Source of the DNA: Nitrososphaerota archaeon
GTDB lineage: Archaea > Thermoproteota > Nitrososphaeria > Nitrososphaerales > UBA183
Length of the DNA: 64,000 nucleotides
Assembly (NCBI GenBank): GCA_029784825.1
Contig: JAFMAU010000006.1
Location: 1-64,000, forward strand
Direction: 5' to 3'
The first letter of the stretch is position 1. Each line of letters begins with the position of its first letter. The notes under the pieces are model-generated. The model was given only the letters and a program-made list of their open reading frames with translations, made no database searches and had not been told where the DNA came from. This document shows, in pieces, positions 1-7,276 of the stretch. Made by a program: the position numbers and the translations under genes.

Positions 1-318
1 GTGGGTCGCTGCAGCTAGGCCAGCCTCTTGAGCTCCTTCGGGGGTCACGAGCCACCAGAGCTCCCCAGACACCCTTGGCGTGAACCCGGTGACCACCAGC
101 TTTGCCATGCCTCCCTTCTTCAGGATGATCCTCGAGCTCTGGGGTCCTCCGGCGGTGCCAATGACTTCGCCTATGGCCGTGGTGAGGTAGGGCTCGTGCC
201 CGACGCAGAGGACGCCGCCGTCGGCTTTACCCTGCTGAGCCGCCTGAAGAACGCAACCTTGCTCCCCTCGGGGCTGAGCTCAGGCCACTCCTCCACTCCG
301 CCCTCCCTCTGGCGAGCC
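1..318 (-). pseudogene. SixA-like phosphohistidine phosphatase remnant (C-terminal half)
   Basis: Minus-strand translation gives a recognisable SixA/histidine-phosphatase C-terminus: WPELSPEGS, then GVLCVGHEPYL (family VGHEP motif), LKKGGMAKL and GELWWLVTPEE, ending at a TAG near position 15. These pieces lie in different frames. A one-base change in the AAA run near 227 joins SPEGS to VGHEP, and another near position 24 restores the ending ELKRLA. The N-terminal half with the RHG active-site motif is absent; the upstream sequence runs directly into a fragment of an unrelated FAD enzyme. A SixA would dephosphorylate phosphohistidine or a related phosphoester, but this copy cannot make an active enzyme as read. 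Homopolymer sequencing errors at a contig edge are an alternative explanation for the frame changes, though not for the missing N-terminus. Confidence 0.6.
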
Positions 319-550
319 TGGTGAGATACCGCAGGGCTGCCTCCCTGGAGTCGTCGACTCCCGCATCCCTTGCCAGCCTGTTGTTGGGGGATCCACAGCT
401 GGCCTCCTGAGAGCGCCGAGGAGCCGCCAAACTTCGCCCCCCTCTCCAGAACGGCGACGGTCGCCCCTCTCGAGGCCGCAGCCAGGGCAGCGGTGAGCCC
501 CCTGCCCCTGCGCCTGCCACCAGGACGTCATACGAGGCCCGCAATGCCAT
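319..550 (-). pseudogene. FAD-dependent dehydrogenase remnant (N-terminal part)
   Basis: From an ATG at 550 the minus strand reads MALRASYDVLVAGAGAGG, a Rossmann FAD-binding GxGxxG motif. One base missing in a G run near 497 shifts the frame; the shifted frame continues as LTAALAAASRGATVAVLERG and then FGGSSALSGGQLWIP. A second, compensating base in a CCCCC run near 391 returns to the first frame with NNRLARDAGVDDSREAALRYL. This order matches the FAD_binding_2 family (fumarate reductase / 3-ketosteroid dehydrogenase type, which have LSGG..WIPNN). The protein stops matching after about 75 residues, where the SixA-like remnant begins. It follows the coiled-coil gene at 575-1027 by 24 nt, so it was probably its operon partner. 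Confidence 0.6.
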
Positions 551-574
551 GCGAAGACCGTCTCCGCGCCTCCG

Positions 575-1027
575 CTACTCGGCCTTCATGGCCGCTTTCA
601 TCACGTCGACCTTCTCCTTCATGAGGGAGATGGCCGCCTCCAGGTCCTTGCAAATCTCCTCCTCTCGGGTCAGCGCGTCCTGAAGGTTGGCTATCTTATT
701 CGGGGCGCCCTCGAGGTCCCGAGTGACCTCTCCCAGAGGCGCGTAATCCAGCCTCCTTGGCATCTCAGAGAACAGCTCTCTCTGCACCTGGTTGATCTCC
801 CTGAGCTTGGTGTCGTCGGTGGCAGCGAGCCATGACACCTCCCTCCCGGCCCGCAGGCTCTCGTAGAGCTGGTCCTGCAGCTTGATGTACGAGTCACAGT
901 ACTTCATCCAGGCCTCGTTGAAGGCGGCGAGTATCTCCTGCATCTTTGCGTCCCGGGTCACCTCTGGTTCCAAACCTGTAAGATTCCCTGGAACCCCACT
1001 AATAGGGTTTGGAAGCCTCACGCTCAC
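575..1027 (-). CDS. Helical coiled-coil protein, possibly PhaE/phasin-like
   Basis: 150-residue hydrophilic protein with no signal peptide or membrane segment. It is almost entirely helical: residues about 28-60 (AFNEAWMKYCDSYIKLQDQLYESL) and 100-150 (LQDALTREEEICKDLEAAISLMKEKV) have heptad-like patterns. The central AFNEAW/Y..L..Q segment resembles PhaE subunits of class III polyhydroxyalkanoate synthases and phasins, which occur in Thaumarchaeota. That assignment is inference from pattern only, and no PhaC lies in the window. It is transcribed toward the FAD/SixA remnants. An ATG start at 1027 is the first in frame. Confidence 0.6.
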   Translation of the reverse strand: MSVRLPNPISGVPGNLTGLEPEVTRDAKMQEILAAFNEAWMKYCDSYIKLQDQLYESLRAGREVSWLAATDDTKLREINQVQRELFSEMPRRLDYAPLGEVTRDLEGAPNKIANLQDALTREEEICKDLEAAISLMKEKVDVMKAAMKAE

Positions 1028-1202
1028 GCGCTTAATAGGGTGTAGATACGGAAGAACCTGTGAATCAAACCCAACCAGAGATCTGCGTGACCCATCAAAT
1101 CAGGCTCCAGCCGGGCGGAGAGTCGAACAATCTCGTTTGCCCTGTCTGTGCTCAGATAGACACCCAGGCTTCGCTCAGGAGACGCTCACGCAGGCGTTAG
1201 AG

Positions 1203-1349
1203 ATGAGAGACACCCCCCCACAGCCGCGAAAGCTCCCTGTTTCCTGCCCGAACTGCGGCATGGTCGAACGCCTCTACAGGACCCCACGGGGGCTGAGGTG
1301 CGCCGACTGCGTGAGGGTCATGGACTCCGCCGGACTTGGTTTCAGATAG
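1203..1349 (+). CDS. Small zinc-ribbon protein
   Basis: 48-residue ORF, MRDTPPQPRK onward, with two CxxC knuckles at C15/C18 and C33/C36 separated by 14 residues, the spacing of a rubredoxin-like zinc ribbon. No other domain is visible. It lies just upstream of the TFB gene in the same direction, ending about 22 nt before the TATA box of TFB. Such ribbons are common in archaeal transcription and translation factors, but nothing here fixes its partner. The start is the only ATG in frame before the first cysteine. Confidence 0.6.
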   Translation: MRDTPPQPRKLPVSCPNCGMVERLYRTPRGLRCADCVRVMDSAGLGFR

Positions 1350-1370
1350 ACCATCGTCCGGCTCTCCGTG

Positions 1371-1378
1371 TTATATAC
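1371..1378 (+). promoter_or_regulatory. TATA box of the TFB gene
   Basis: The AT-rich octamer ttatatac stands in otherwise GC-rich DNA about 54-60 nt before the ATG at 1432. A transcript starting about 25 nt downstream would have a leader of roughly 30 nt. Confidence 0.6.
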
Positions 1379-1431
1379 TAGTACAAGTCTGATACCTTCG
1401 AGATACCTGGTATCTCAGACTGTAGTCTAAA

Positions 1432-2373
1432 ATGTCGTCCAACAGCAACTTTTCGCGGCTCCTCAAGCAGGAGAGGAGTTCGGACAGATGCCCCAGATGC
1501 GGCAAGCCGAGCGTAGTGACCGACGGCGCCGGGGCGGAGACCTATTGCAGCCACTGCGGGCTCGTGATCAAGGAGAAGATAGTGGACCAGGGCCCGGAGT
1601 GGAGAAACTTCTCCGGAGATGCCGAGAAGGCGAACAAGGGGAGGACGGGGCTCCCGACTTCGATCGCGATCCACGACCAGGGGCTCGCGACCATGATCGG
1701 GTCGACGAACAGGGACGCCTCCGGGCGCGCTCTCTCTGGGAGCGCCAGGACGACGGTCGAGAGGATGAGGACCTGGGACCGGAGGAGCCAGGTGCACGAG
1801 TCGGCAGACAGGAACCTGCGCCAGGCGTTCAGCGAGCTGAAGAGGTTCTCCGACAAGCTGACGGTGTCCGAGGCGGTCACCGAAAAGGCGGCATACTTCT
1901 ATCGCAAGGCCCTCGAGAGGAACCTGGTCAGAGGGAGGTCGATCACGGCGATCATAGCGGCTTCGCTCTATGCGGCCTGCAGGGACGGCGAGATACCCCG
2001 AACACTGAAGGACGTCGCCGCGGTCAGCAACGTCAAGAAGAAGGACCTCGCGAGGTCATACAGGCTGCTGCACCGGGAGATGGACTTCAAGATGCCCGTT
2101 GCCGACGCATCGAAGTGCGTTTCGGGGATCGCGTCCAGGGCCGGGATGGCCGAGAAGACGCAGAGGAGGGCGCGGGAGATACTCGTGATGGCCAAGAGGA
2201 TGGGCCTCTCAGCAGGCAAGGACCCCATGGGGCTGGCGGCCTCGGCGCTCTACGTCGCTTGCACGTTGGAGGGGGACATGAAGACCCAGAAGGACGTCGC
2301 GGAGGCGGCGAGGGTCACCGAAGTCACCATCAGGAACCGCTACAAGGGCCTCAGGTCTGCCCTTGGCATCTGA
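1432..2373 (+). CDS. tfb: Transcription initiation factor TFB
   Basis: 313-residue archaeal TFIIB homologue, full length for the family. TFB bridges TBP on the TATA box with RNA polymerase. The N-terminal zinc ribbon has C20, C23, C39 and C42, followed by the B-finger region near WRNFSGD. Two cyclin-like repeats follow at about 115-205 and 210-305, with the typical SITAIIAASLYAACR and PMGLAASALYVAC helices. A second, more divergent TFB-like gene lies at 16125-17216. This copy looks like a general factor. The ATG start is supported by the TATA box upstream. Confidence 0.95.
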   Translation: MSSNSNFSRLLKQERSSDRCPRCGKPSVVTDGAGAETYCSHCGLVIKEKIVDQGPEWRNFSGDAEKANKGRTGLPTSIAIHDQGLATMIGSTNRDASGRALSGSARTTVERMRTWDRRSQVHESADRNLRQAFSELKRFSDKLTVSEAVTEKAAYFYRKALERNLVRGRSITAIIAASLYAACRDGEIPRTLKDVAAVSNVKKKDLARSYRLLHREMDFKMPVADASKCVSGIASRAGMAEKTQRRAREILVMAKRMGLSAGKDPMGLAASALYVACTLEGDMKTQKDVAEAARVTEVTIRNRYKGLRSALGI

Positions 2374-2443
2374 CTCTCTGGATTCACCCCTTTAATAGGG
2401 AGCCGGGCAACACATCCTCATCGGATGGAATAACGGTAGGGGG

Positions 2444-2758
2444 TTGAATGTATTGAGTTTCGGTCGAGGAGGAGGTTATGGCAACAGGGGAGGTTCCGGC
2501 GGCTTCGGAAGAGGTTCCGGGTCCTTCAGGAAGCCAGTTGAGGTCGGGAAGGAGTACAACGTCTCCGTTACAGACACCAGCAGGCGAGGAGAAGGGATTG
2601 CCAAGGTCGAAGGGTTCATCGTCTTTGTCCCTGGCACGAAGGTGGGCCAGAACGTGAGGATAAAGGTCACCCAGGTCTCCGAGAGGTTTGCCTCAGGGCA
2701 GATTGTCGAGGGGTCATCGGCCCCAGCCTCCGAGTCAAGCGGGTCGTCCACTAGCTAG
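2444..2758 (+). CDS. TRAM-domain RNA-binding protein with Gly/Arg-rich N-terminus
   Basis: 104 residues. After a glycine/arginine-rich tail (FGRGGGYGNRGG) comes a TRAM beta-barrel at about 34-88: VEVGKEYNVSVTDTSRRGEGIAKVEGFIVFVPGTKVGQ. Stand-alone TRAM proteins act as RNA chaperones in archaea. Start is TTG at 2444, or TTG at 2453 giving MSFGRGGG; the G-rich stretch at 2437-2443 could serve as a ribosome-binding site for either. A paralogue is at 56410-56727. The last codons and stop (ACT AGC TAG) fall within an intergenic repeat that recurs near 6260. Confidence 0.88.
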   Translation: MNVLSFGRGGGYGNRGGSGGFGRGSGSFRKPVEVGKEYNVSVTDTSRRGEGIAKVEGFIVFVPGTKVGQNVRIKVTQVSERFASGQIVEGSSAPASESSGSSTS

Positions 2759-2820
2759 ACTGGTGGCCTGAGCCGTCGAAACACTGTTGGTCGATTCTAA
2801 GAGTCGACCACTTCCCATGT
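2748..2820. repeat. Dispersed intergenic repeat, copy 1, with hairpin
   Basis: Shared blocks with copy 2 are ACTAGCTAGA, CTGGTGG, GTCGATTCT..GAGT.GACC and CTTCCC, in the same order and orientation. Here the GTCGATTCTAAGAGTCGAC part forms a perfect hairpin (arms TGGTCGA at 2788-2794 and TCGACCA at 2804-2810), 30-50 nt after the TRAM stop codon, so it could act as a transcript 3-prime end. Confidence 0.45.
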
Positions 2821-2975
2821 TATGATGAGTCAGTCAGGTCAACCCATTCAAGCCTGGCCCTGCCGCGTCCGCGCAGCCTTATCTTGAACTCTCTTCGCTC
2901 AGTACCTGGTAAGCCCTGGCCCCGAGACGCTGTTAGCCTACAAGCCCATCTGGGCCTAGGCGTCCCTTTTTCTGC
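2811..2975 (+). ncRNA. Possible structured RNA or terminator region
   Basis: The 387-bp gap between the TRAM gene and the microprotein at 3146 has no convincing ORF. It contains a strong nested stem-loop on the plus strand: GCCTA (2936-2940), GCCCA (2944-2948), two-base loop, TGGGC (2951-2955), TAGGC (2957-2961), followed at once by GTCCCTTTTTCT. This resembles the end of an RNA or an intrinsic terminator. I could not match the upstream 120 nt to SRP RNA, RNase P RNA or a C/D box RNA. The remaining 2976-3145 shows nothing I can name. Confidence 0.3.
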
Positions 2976-3145
2976 AGTCTGAATCTGTCCTGGTCTTTAC
3001 GAGCAGAGAAGCTTTCACATCTGACTATTCATTCTTCAAGCCTAATCGGCCGCGGCTCTGGCCTGACAGGCCTGTATTCAAGCTGCGAGGGGAACCCAAG
3101 GCATGGCCCTCACGAAGATCGGGATCCCGCCTTAGCGGTCTCAGG

Positions 3146-3253
3146 CTAGGTGGGCTTGGAGGCGCGAGGGGTGCGCTGGTCGAGCCTATGCTGATGGGAA
3201 GAGTTCCTGCGCTTCTTGATCACTGCCCACTTCTTCCTGCGCGCGAAGGTCAT
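3146..3253 (-). CDS. Basic 35-residue microprotein downstream of thermosome
   Basis: An ATG one base after the thermosome stop codon opens a 35-codon frame rich in Arg, Lys and His (MTFARRKKWAVIKKRR..., ending ASKPT). There is almost no gap to the thermosome gene, so translational coupling is possible. No domain is recognisable; the charge suggests nucleic-acid binding. It could be chance in GC-rich DNA. Confidence 0.35.
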   Translation of the reverse strand: MTFARRKKWAVIKKRRNSSHQHRLDQRTPRASKPT

Positions 3254-3254
3254 C

Positions 3255-4907
3255 CTACTCCATGCCTCCCATCCCGCCGGGGCCTCCCTGGGGCGAAGGA
3301 CCCTTCCTGCCGCCGGCGATGACGTCGTCTATCCTGAGTATCATGCAGGCGCACTCGGTGGCCGACTTGATGACCTGTTCCTTTACCGAGACAGGCTCTA
3401 CGACGTCCTTGGCGAACATGTCCCGGACGCCCTTCCCCATGACGTCCACCCCGGCCCACGTCTTGCCCGCCCCGTGGCTCTCCCTAAGCTCGACCTGGGT
3501 GTCTATCTGGTCGAAGCCTGCGTTCGACGCCAGGGCAAGCGGGATGCTCTCCAGGGCTTCGGCGAACTTCTCCACGGCGAGCTGCTCCCTCCCCTGCACC
3601 GTGGCAGACCACTTCGACAGGCGGTAGGCGAGCTCCTCCTCGACCGCGCCGCCGCCGGCCACTATGGCCGGGTCCTCCAGGACGTCCTTGACGACCATGA
3701 CGGCGTCGTGGATGGACCTCTCGGCCTCGTCGATTACCCGCTGGCTCCCGCCCCTGACCAGTATCGACACCGACTTTGGGTTCTTGCAGTCCACCACGAA
3801 CACCCATTTGTCGTCCTCGAGCTTTCTCTCCTCGACCAGCCCCGCGTGACCAAGGTCTGCCCTGGCCAAGCCATCGACGCCTGTCACCATCTTCGCCCCG
3901 GTGGCCTTCGCCAACTTGCCCATATCGGACTCCTTTACCCTCCTTACCGACAGGATGCCGGCCTTCGACAGGTAGTGCTGGGCCACGTCGTCGATCCCCT
4001 TCTGACAGATGAGGACGTTGGCCCCAGAGTCGACGACCTTGTCGACCATGGCCTTCAGCATCCTGTTCTCCTCGTCCAGGAACTGCTGGATCTGCTCGGG
4101 TCTGGCTATGTTGATCTTGGCGTCGAACTCGGTCTTTTCGATTTCGAGCGGCGAGTTGATCAGCGCTATCCTCGCCTTCTCGACGCGCTTCGGCATCCCT
4201 GAGTGCGCGACCTCCTTGTCCAGGATGACCCCTCGCGTGAAGCTGGTGTCCTTGAGAGCGCCCCCGGCCTTCTTCTCCACCTTCAAGTCGTCGACATCCA
4301 CCCTGTAGGTGCCGTCCGTCGTCTTCTCGGCCACCTGGAGGAGGGCGTCGACCACCATGGTCCCGAGCGCGACACTGTCGTTCGAGATCAGCTTCGAGGC
4401 CATGCTGGTCCGTGCGATCTTCCTCAGGGTGGCCGTGTCCTCCGGCTCGACGCCCACGGCGATCTCTTCCAGGATCCTCTGGGCCTTCTTCGCCGCGGAA
4501 CTGTAGCCGTTGATGATGACCATTGGATGGACTCCCTTCTCGATCAGTTCGCCGGCCCCCTCCAGGAGGGCGCCCGTCAGGACCACGGAAGAGGTGGTCC
4601 CGTCTCCTGCTTCCTTGTCTACCGTCTTGGACACCTCGATTATCATCTTCCCAATCGGATGCTCTACGTCCATCTCCTTCAGCATGGTCGCCCCGTCGTT
4701 GGTGATGGTGGCGTCTCCGAGCGAATCCACCAGCATCTTGTCCATCCCTCTCGGGCCCAGCGACGTTTTCACCAGCTCGGCGATGAGCTTGGCCGCCGAG
4801 ATGTTGTTGTTCTGAGCCCGCCTTCCGCGGTTCTGCGTGCTCCCTTCACGGAGGACCAGGACCTGCTGCCCTCCCAACGTGGTAACGAACGAGGCTTCTG
4901 ACATCAT
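3255..4907 (-). CDS. thsA: Thermosome subunit (group II chaperonin)
   Basis: 550 residues, the usual length. It folds proteins in a closed ATP-driven double ring in the cytoplasm. The equatorial ATP-binding segments are present: TSLGPRGMDKMLVDSLGDATITNDGATML near residues 48-76, GDGTTSSVVLTGALL near 100-115 and the GGGAVEEELAYRL segment around 410-422. The C-terminus is the typical flexible GGM-rich tail (GGPGGMGGME). Only one subunit gene is in the window. A 31-residue ORF lies just upstream on the same strand and a 35-residue ORF immediately downstream. Alternative start: second Met (MSEASF) one codon in. Confidence 0.97.
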   Translation of the reverse strand: MMSEASFVTTLGGQQVLVLREGSTQNRGRRAQNNNISAAKLIAELVKTSLGPRGMDKMLVDSLGDATITNDGATMLKEMDVEHPIGKMIIEVSKTVDKEAGDGTTSSVVLTGALLEGAGELIEKGVHPMVIINGYSSAAKKAQRILEEIAVGVEPEDTATLRKIARTSMASKLISNDSVALGTMVVDALLQVAEKTTDGTYRVDVDDLKVEKKAGGALKDTSFTRGVILDKEVAHSGMPKRVEKARIALINSPLEIEKTEFDAKINIARPEQIQQFLDEENRMLKAMVDKVVDSGANVLICQKGIDDVAQHYLSKAGILSVRRVKESDMGKLAKATGAKMVTGVDGLARADLGHAGLVEERKLEDDKWVFVVDCKNPKSVSILVRGGSQRVIDEAERSIHDAVMVVKDVLEDPAIVAGGGAVEEELAYRLSKWSATVQGREQLAVEKFAEALESIPLALASNAGFDQIDTQVELRESHGAGKTWAGVDVMGKGVRDMFAKDVVEPVSVKEQVIKSATECACMILRIDDVIAGGRKGPSPQGGPGGMGGME

Positions 4908-4943
4908 TGTTCACCCGAGATATCCAACGGGCCCGCGGCGTCT

Positions 4944-5039
4944 CTAGCGGCTCAGCCTCGCCTTCATCCGCCTGAGGTAGTCCATTATCCGATTGCCCGA
5001 CTTCGTCCCTGGTGCCTTCGCCTGCTGGTTTGTTGCCAT
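4944..5039 (-). CDS. 31-residue microprotein upstream of thermosome
   Basis: ATG at 5039 opens a 31-codon frame, MATNQQAKAPGTKSGNRIMD then YLRRMKARLSR, stop at 4944, 36 nt before the thermosome start. A TATA-like ctatatgc on the minus strand near 5070-5077 lies about 32 nt upstream, so this ORF would be the first of the thermosome transcript. The second half is an amphipathic basic helix. No family is recognised. Confidence 0.45.
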   Translation of the reverse strand: MATNQQAKAPGTKSGNRIMDYLRRMKARLSR

Positions 5040-5160
5040 CTTAGTTCACAGGAGCAAATGGGCGCGACCGCATATAGAGAGGACGTATTTTCTGCACGCG
5101 GATGCAATCGAAGGCGAGACCGTCCCGCCTTCCCGCAAAACGTGGTTACAAGCTAATAAC

Positions 5161-5709
5161 ATGGCGGGCTTCGACGAGCCCGAGCGCCACTTGAGACCAA
5201 AGACGACCACCGCCTCGTTCAGGCTGGATGAGTCAGCCTTCAGCGTCCTTCAGGAGGACGCGAGGAAGCAGAACATCAGCGTCAACACCCTGATCAACCA
5301 GCTGGTCCTCGCCTACGCCAACTTCGACCGTCCAATGAAGCGGTTCCACATGGTGAAGGTCCCGGCGTCGAGCTTCAAGCACATCCTGGAGGCTGCGACC
5401 GACGAGGCCATAGCCGAAGCGGGGAACTCCACGGGCATGGACGTCCCCAAGACGTACATCAGGGCGAAGTGGGGAGAGCTCAGCGCCGAGAACGCCCTGG
5501 CCTACCTCAGGACGACCGCCGACTACACGAACCTCTTCGAGTACAGCGAGGTGGTGCGCGCCGGGAAGGTCAACGTCACCCTCTCCCATGACTTCGGGCC
5601 CAAGGGGAGCCTGTTCCTGCAGCGCTACGTGCAGGCGATATTCGAGCCGCTGGGAAAGATGCCGAAGTTCCTGCCGGATGAGAACGCCGTCTCCTTCGAA
5701 GTCCAGTAA
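5161..5709 (+). CDS. Ribbon-helix-helix-like protein with C-terminal domain, unknown function
   Basis: 182 residues from ATG 5161 (an in-frame start at 4993 exists but would place coding over the divergent promoter). Residues about 15-50 (TTASFRLDESAFSVLQEDARKQNISVNTLINQLVLAY) look like an RHH/Arc-type DNA-binding fold: a short strand, then two helices. The remaining 130 residues form an alpha/beta domain I do not recognise. Divergent from the thermosome transcript. A transcription regulator is the simplest reading, by inference. Confidence 0.75.
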   Translation: MAGFDEPERHLRPKTTTASFRLDESAFSVLQEDARKQNISVNTLINQLVLAYANFDRPMKRFHMVKVPASSFKHILEAATDEAIAEAGNSTGMDVPKTYIRAKWGELSAENALAYLRTTADYTNLFEYSEVVRAGKVNVTLSHDFGPKGSLFLQRYVQAIFEPLGKMPKFLPDENAVSFEVQ

Positions 5710-5813
5710 AAGCAGGTTTCCTGACGACTCGCGTTACATTGTGACTTTGCGATTGATTGCAGAAAATACGTCAGCCTCAATAGCGCCGCCCCGCTCAAAC
5801 AGAACGGGCTCAG

Positions 5814-6053
5814 ATGAAAGGGATCAAGGAGGTGGCTACGGCGGTCATGAAGATTCCGGGGATGAGCAGAACTGGGCGAGCCGAGCAGCTCCGGCGTGGC
5901 GTAGGAAGGCTCGAGGGAGTTCTCGACGTCGAGATCAATTACATCCTCGATTCGGTGACGGTGAAGTACGACGCCAGCAAGCTTACGCCAACCCAGGTCA
6001 AGGAGGCACTGAAGTCAAGCGGCCGTGGGAAAGGGCGAGTCGGGAGACTCTAG
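5814..6053 (+). CDS. HMA-like fold protein lacking the CxxC metal site
   Basis: 79 residues. The pattern LRRGVGRLEGVLDVEINYILDSVTVKYDASKLTPTQVKEAL matches the heavy-metal-associated (ferredoxin-like) fold: helix, G-V-x-x-V-x-V strand, VTVKYD strand and the following helix. The loop that carries MxCxxC in metal chaperones reads MSRTGRAEQLRRG, so the copper/zinc ligands are missing. It likely does not bind soft metals as classical HMA proteins do. It is followed after 7 nt by a zinc microprotein gene, probably in one transcript. Confidence 0.7.
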   Translation: MKGIKEVATAVMKIPGMSRTGRAEQLRRGVGRLEGVLDVEINYILDSVTVKYDASKLTPTQVKEALKSSGRGKGRVGRL

Positions 6054-6060
6054 GAGCGAG

Positions 6061-6201
6061 ATGCACATGTCGCAATCGAGCTATCGCTATTGCAACAGGT
6101 GCGGTCGCGAAATCGTCTGGATGAGGAACGGGAGAGGCTGGCTTCCGTACGACCCAGTGGGCTCTCATCACAAGTGCATGGGCCAGTATCGCCGCAGCTG
6201 A
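6061..6201 (+). CDS. Small zinc-finger protein (CxxC...HxxC)
   Basis: 46 residues, MHMSQSSYRYCNRCGREIVW onward, with C11, C14, H36 or H37 and C39 as likely zinc ligands and an intervening W..P.D segment. Many archaea encode such single-knuckle proteins of unknown role. It starts 7 nt after the HMA-like gene, and the second Met (codon 3) is an equally good start. Confidence 0.65.
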   Translation: MHMSQSSYRYCNRCGREIVWMRNGRGWLPYDPVGSHHKCMGQYRRS

Positions 6202-6255
6202 AACGGAATGCATAGCAGAGGCCACTGCGGAGTCTTGGGCCCAAGTCCCATGGTC

Positions 6256-6325
6256 AGCTACTAGCTAGATCTGTGGTGGGGGGGGTCGATTCTCGGAGTG
6301 GACCCGCTCTCTTCCCGTCATCGTT
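6256..6325. repeat. Dispersed intergenic repeat, copy 2
   Basis: Carries ACTAGCTAGATCTGTGGTGG, then GTCGATTCTCGGAGTGGACC and CTTCCCGT, colinear with the copy at 2748-2820. The hairpin is imperfect here. It lies in the gap 6202-6404, which otherwise holds nothing recognisable. Confidence 0.4.
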
Positions 6326-6404
6326 CGACTCGATGTTCCGTATTGAAAGGGATGGCGTGCCCCCGGCCAGGTAGGCGGTCTGCCGCAGAACTCCTGGGCC
6401 GCTG

Positions 6405-6653
6405 TTAGGCGTTCAACACCCAGACGAAGTAGTTCAGTGCTGGCGCAATTGTGACCCACAATATGTACGGAACCAGGAGTGCCGCGGCGGTCTTCGAGAC
6501 TCGGTAGGAGAGAACCACCATACCCAGCATCGCCACCCCTCTCACGGCGTACCTCATCGCGGACCTCCTGGTCCTGAACTCCGGGTGGCGCTGCTTCCTC
6601 CCCAGCCGGCCGAAGTAGGTCTCGTAGTCCGGGTCGTAGGACACGCACCCCAC
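6405..6653 (-). CDS. TspO/MBR-like C-terminal fragment protein
   Basis: 82 residues. The C-terminal half, VLSYRVSKTAAALLVPYILW then VTIAPALNYFVWVLN, matches the last two helices of TspO/MBR membrane proteins (the VPY.LWV....LNY..W.LN signature). The first about 40 residues are hydrophilic (DPDYETYFGRLGRKQRHPEF) and are not TspO. A full TspO has five helices and about 155 residues, so this is a truncated or chimeric gene rather than a working TspO. No missing upstream half was found on either strand nearby. Confidence 0.5.
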   Translation of the reverse strand: MGCVSYDPDYETYFGRLGRKQRHPEFRTRRSAMRYAVRGVAMLGMVVLSYRVSKTAAALLVPYILWVTIAPALNYFVWVLNA

Positions 6654-6752
6654 CCTGAACCACCTCCGTTGACCTCCCCCCGCCCTTTCTCCGGAACCCT
6701 ATGGAGTTGTTCAGGGGCTTTCGGGCGCCTTCCAAGAGAACCACGGATAAGC

Positions 6753-6911
6753 TCACTTGCCGTACACGAAATAACCAAGGTAAGTGGCGGCGAGAATGAT
6801 GGCGAACCCGAACCAAAGACCATAGGTGTTCGCGACTGCTTTACCGACAAAGTACAGACATCCCTCGAAGGCGGTTACCAGTAGCGCGTCTTGCGCCTTG
6901 GATCTCTTCAT
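6753..6911 (-). CDS. Small membrane protein
   Basis: 52 residues from ATG 6911 (MKRSKAQDALLVTAFEG...). Residues about 26-50 (ANTYGLWFGFAIILAATYLGYFVYG) form one long hydrophobic helix, with a shorter hydrophobic stretch before it. A longer frame from 7010 exists but its extra 33 residues look non-coding. Function unknown. The neighbouring TspO-like fragment lies downstream on the same strand. Confidence 0.45.
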   Translation of the reverse strand: MKRSKAQDALLVTAFEGCLYFVGKAVANTYGLWFGFAIILAATYLGYFVYGK

Positions 6912-7276
6912 CCTGCCGATGCCATGGGAGTCGAAAGTAGAAAAGCAAGCCCCACTTGCGGACTCGTTCTGCGTCGTAGAACACTTGCCTAGCAGGCGTT
7001 GCTCCGTCATCGGCAGATAACAATCGGTATGCTGATAGTCACCCTAATTGACCCTATACGGGAACGGAGAGAACTGTCAGTCGTCTTTCCTGCGTTCCCG
7101 AGGTCTGAAACTGCCGTTGCAGAATGTCTTGTCGAGTTCACCCAGCGTTCCCAGAGCAGGTCAGTCCGTTCCGAGAATCCAAACCGGCGTTCTTAGATGG
7201 GACGGCGGGCGCTTTTTCAGGCAAGAAACTCACCTTGCGAGCAAGGAAGACCTCCGCTTGGACTCTTACTCCCGTC
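6912..7276. other. Intergenic region, no feature recognised
   Basis: 365 bp between two minus-strand small genes. I see no RNA gene, repeat or clear promoter. Frames here give only short, low-complexity translations. Confidence 0.4.

Noticed and set aside
2822..2890. C/D box small RNA starting at ATGATGA
   Set aside because: No D box CTGA at proper spacing.
3216..4202. Long plus-strand open frame opposite the thermosome gene (also 43853-45031 opposite ileS, 29680-31707 across coxA/C)
   Set aside because: Shadows of real genes in GC-rich DNA; composition is Arg/His/Pro-heavy and no domain is seen.
4993..5160. N-terminal extension of the RHH-like gene at 5161
   Set aside because: Runs over the divergent thermosome promoter and a minus-strand microprotein, with no protein-like pattern.
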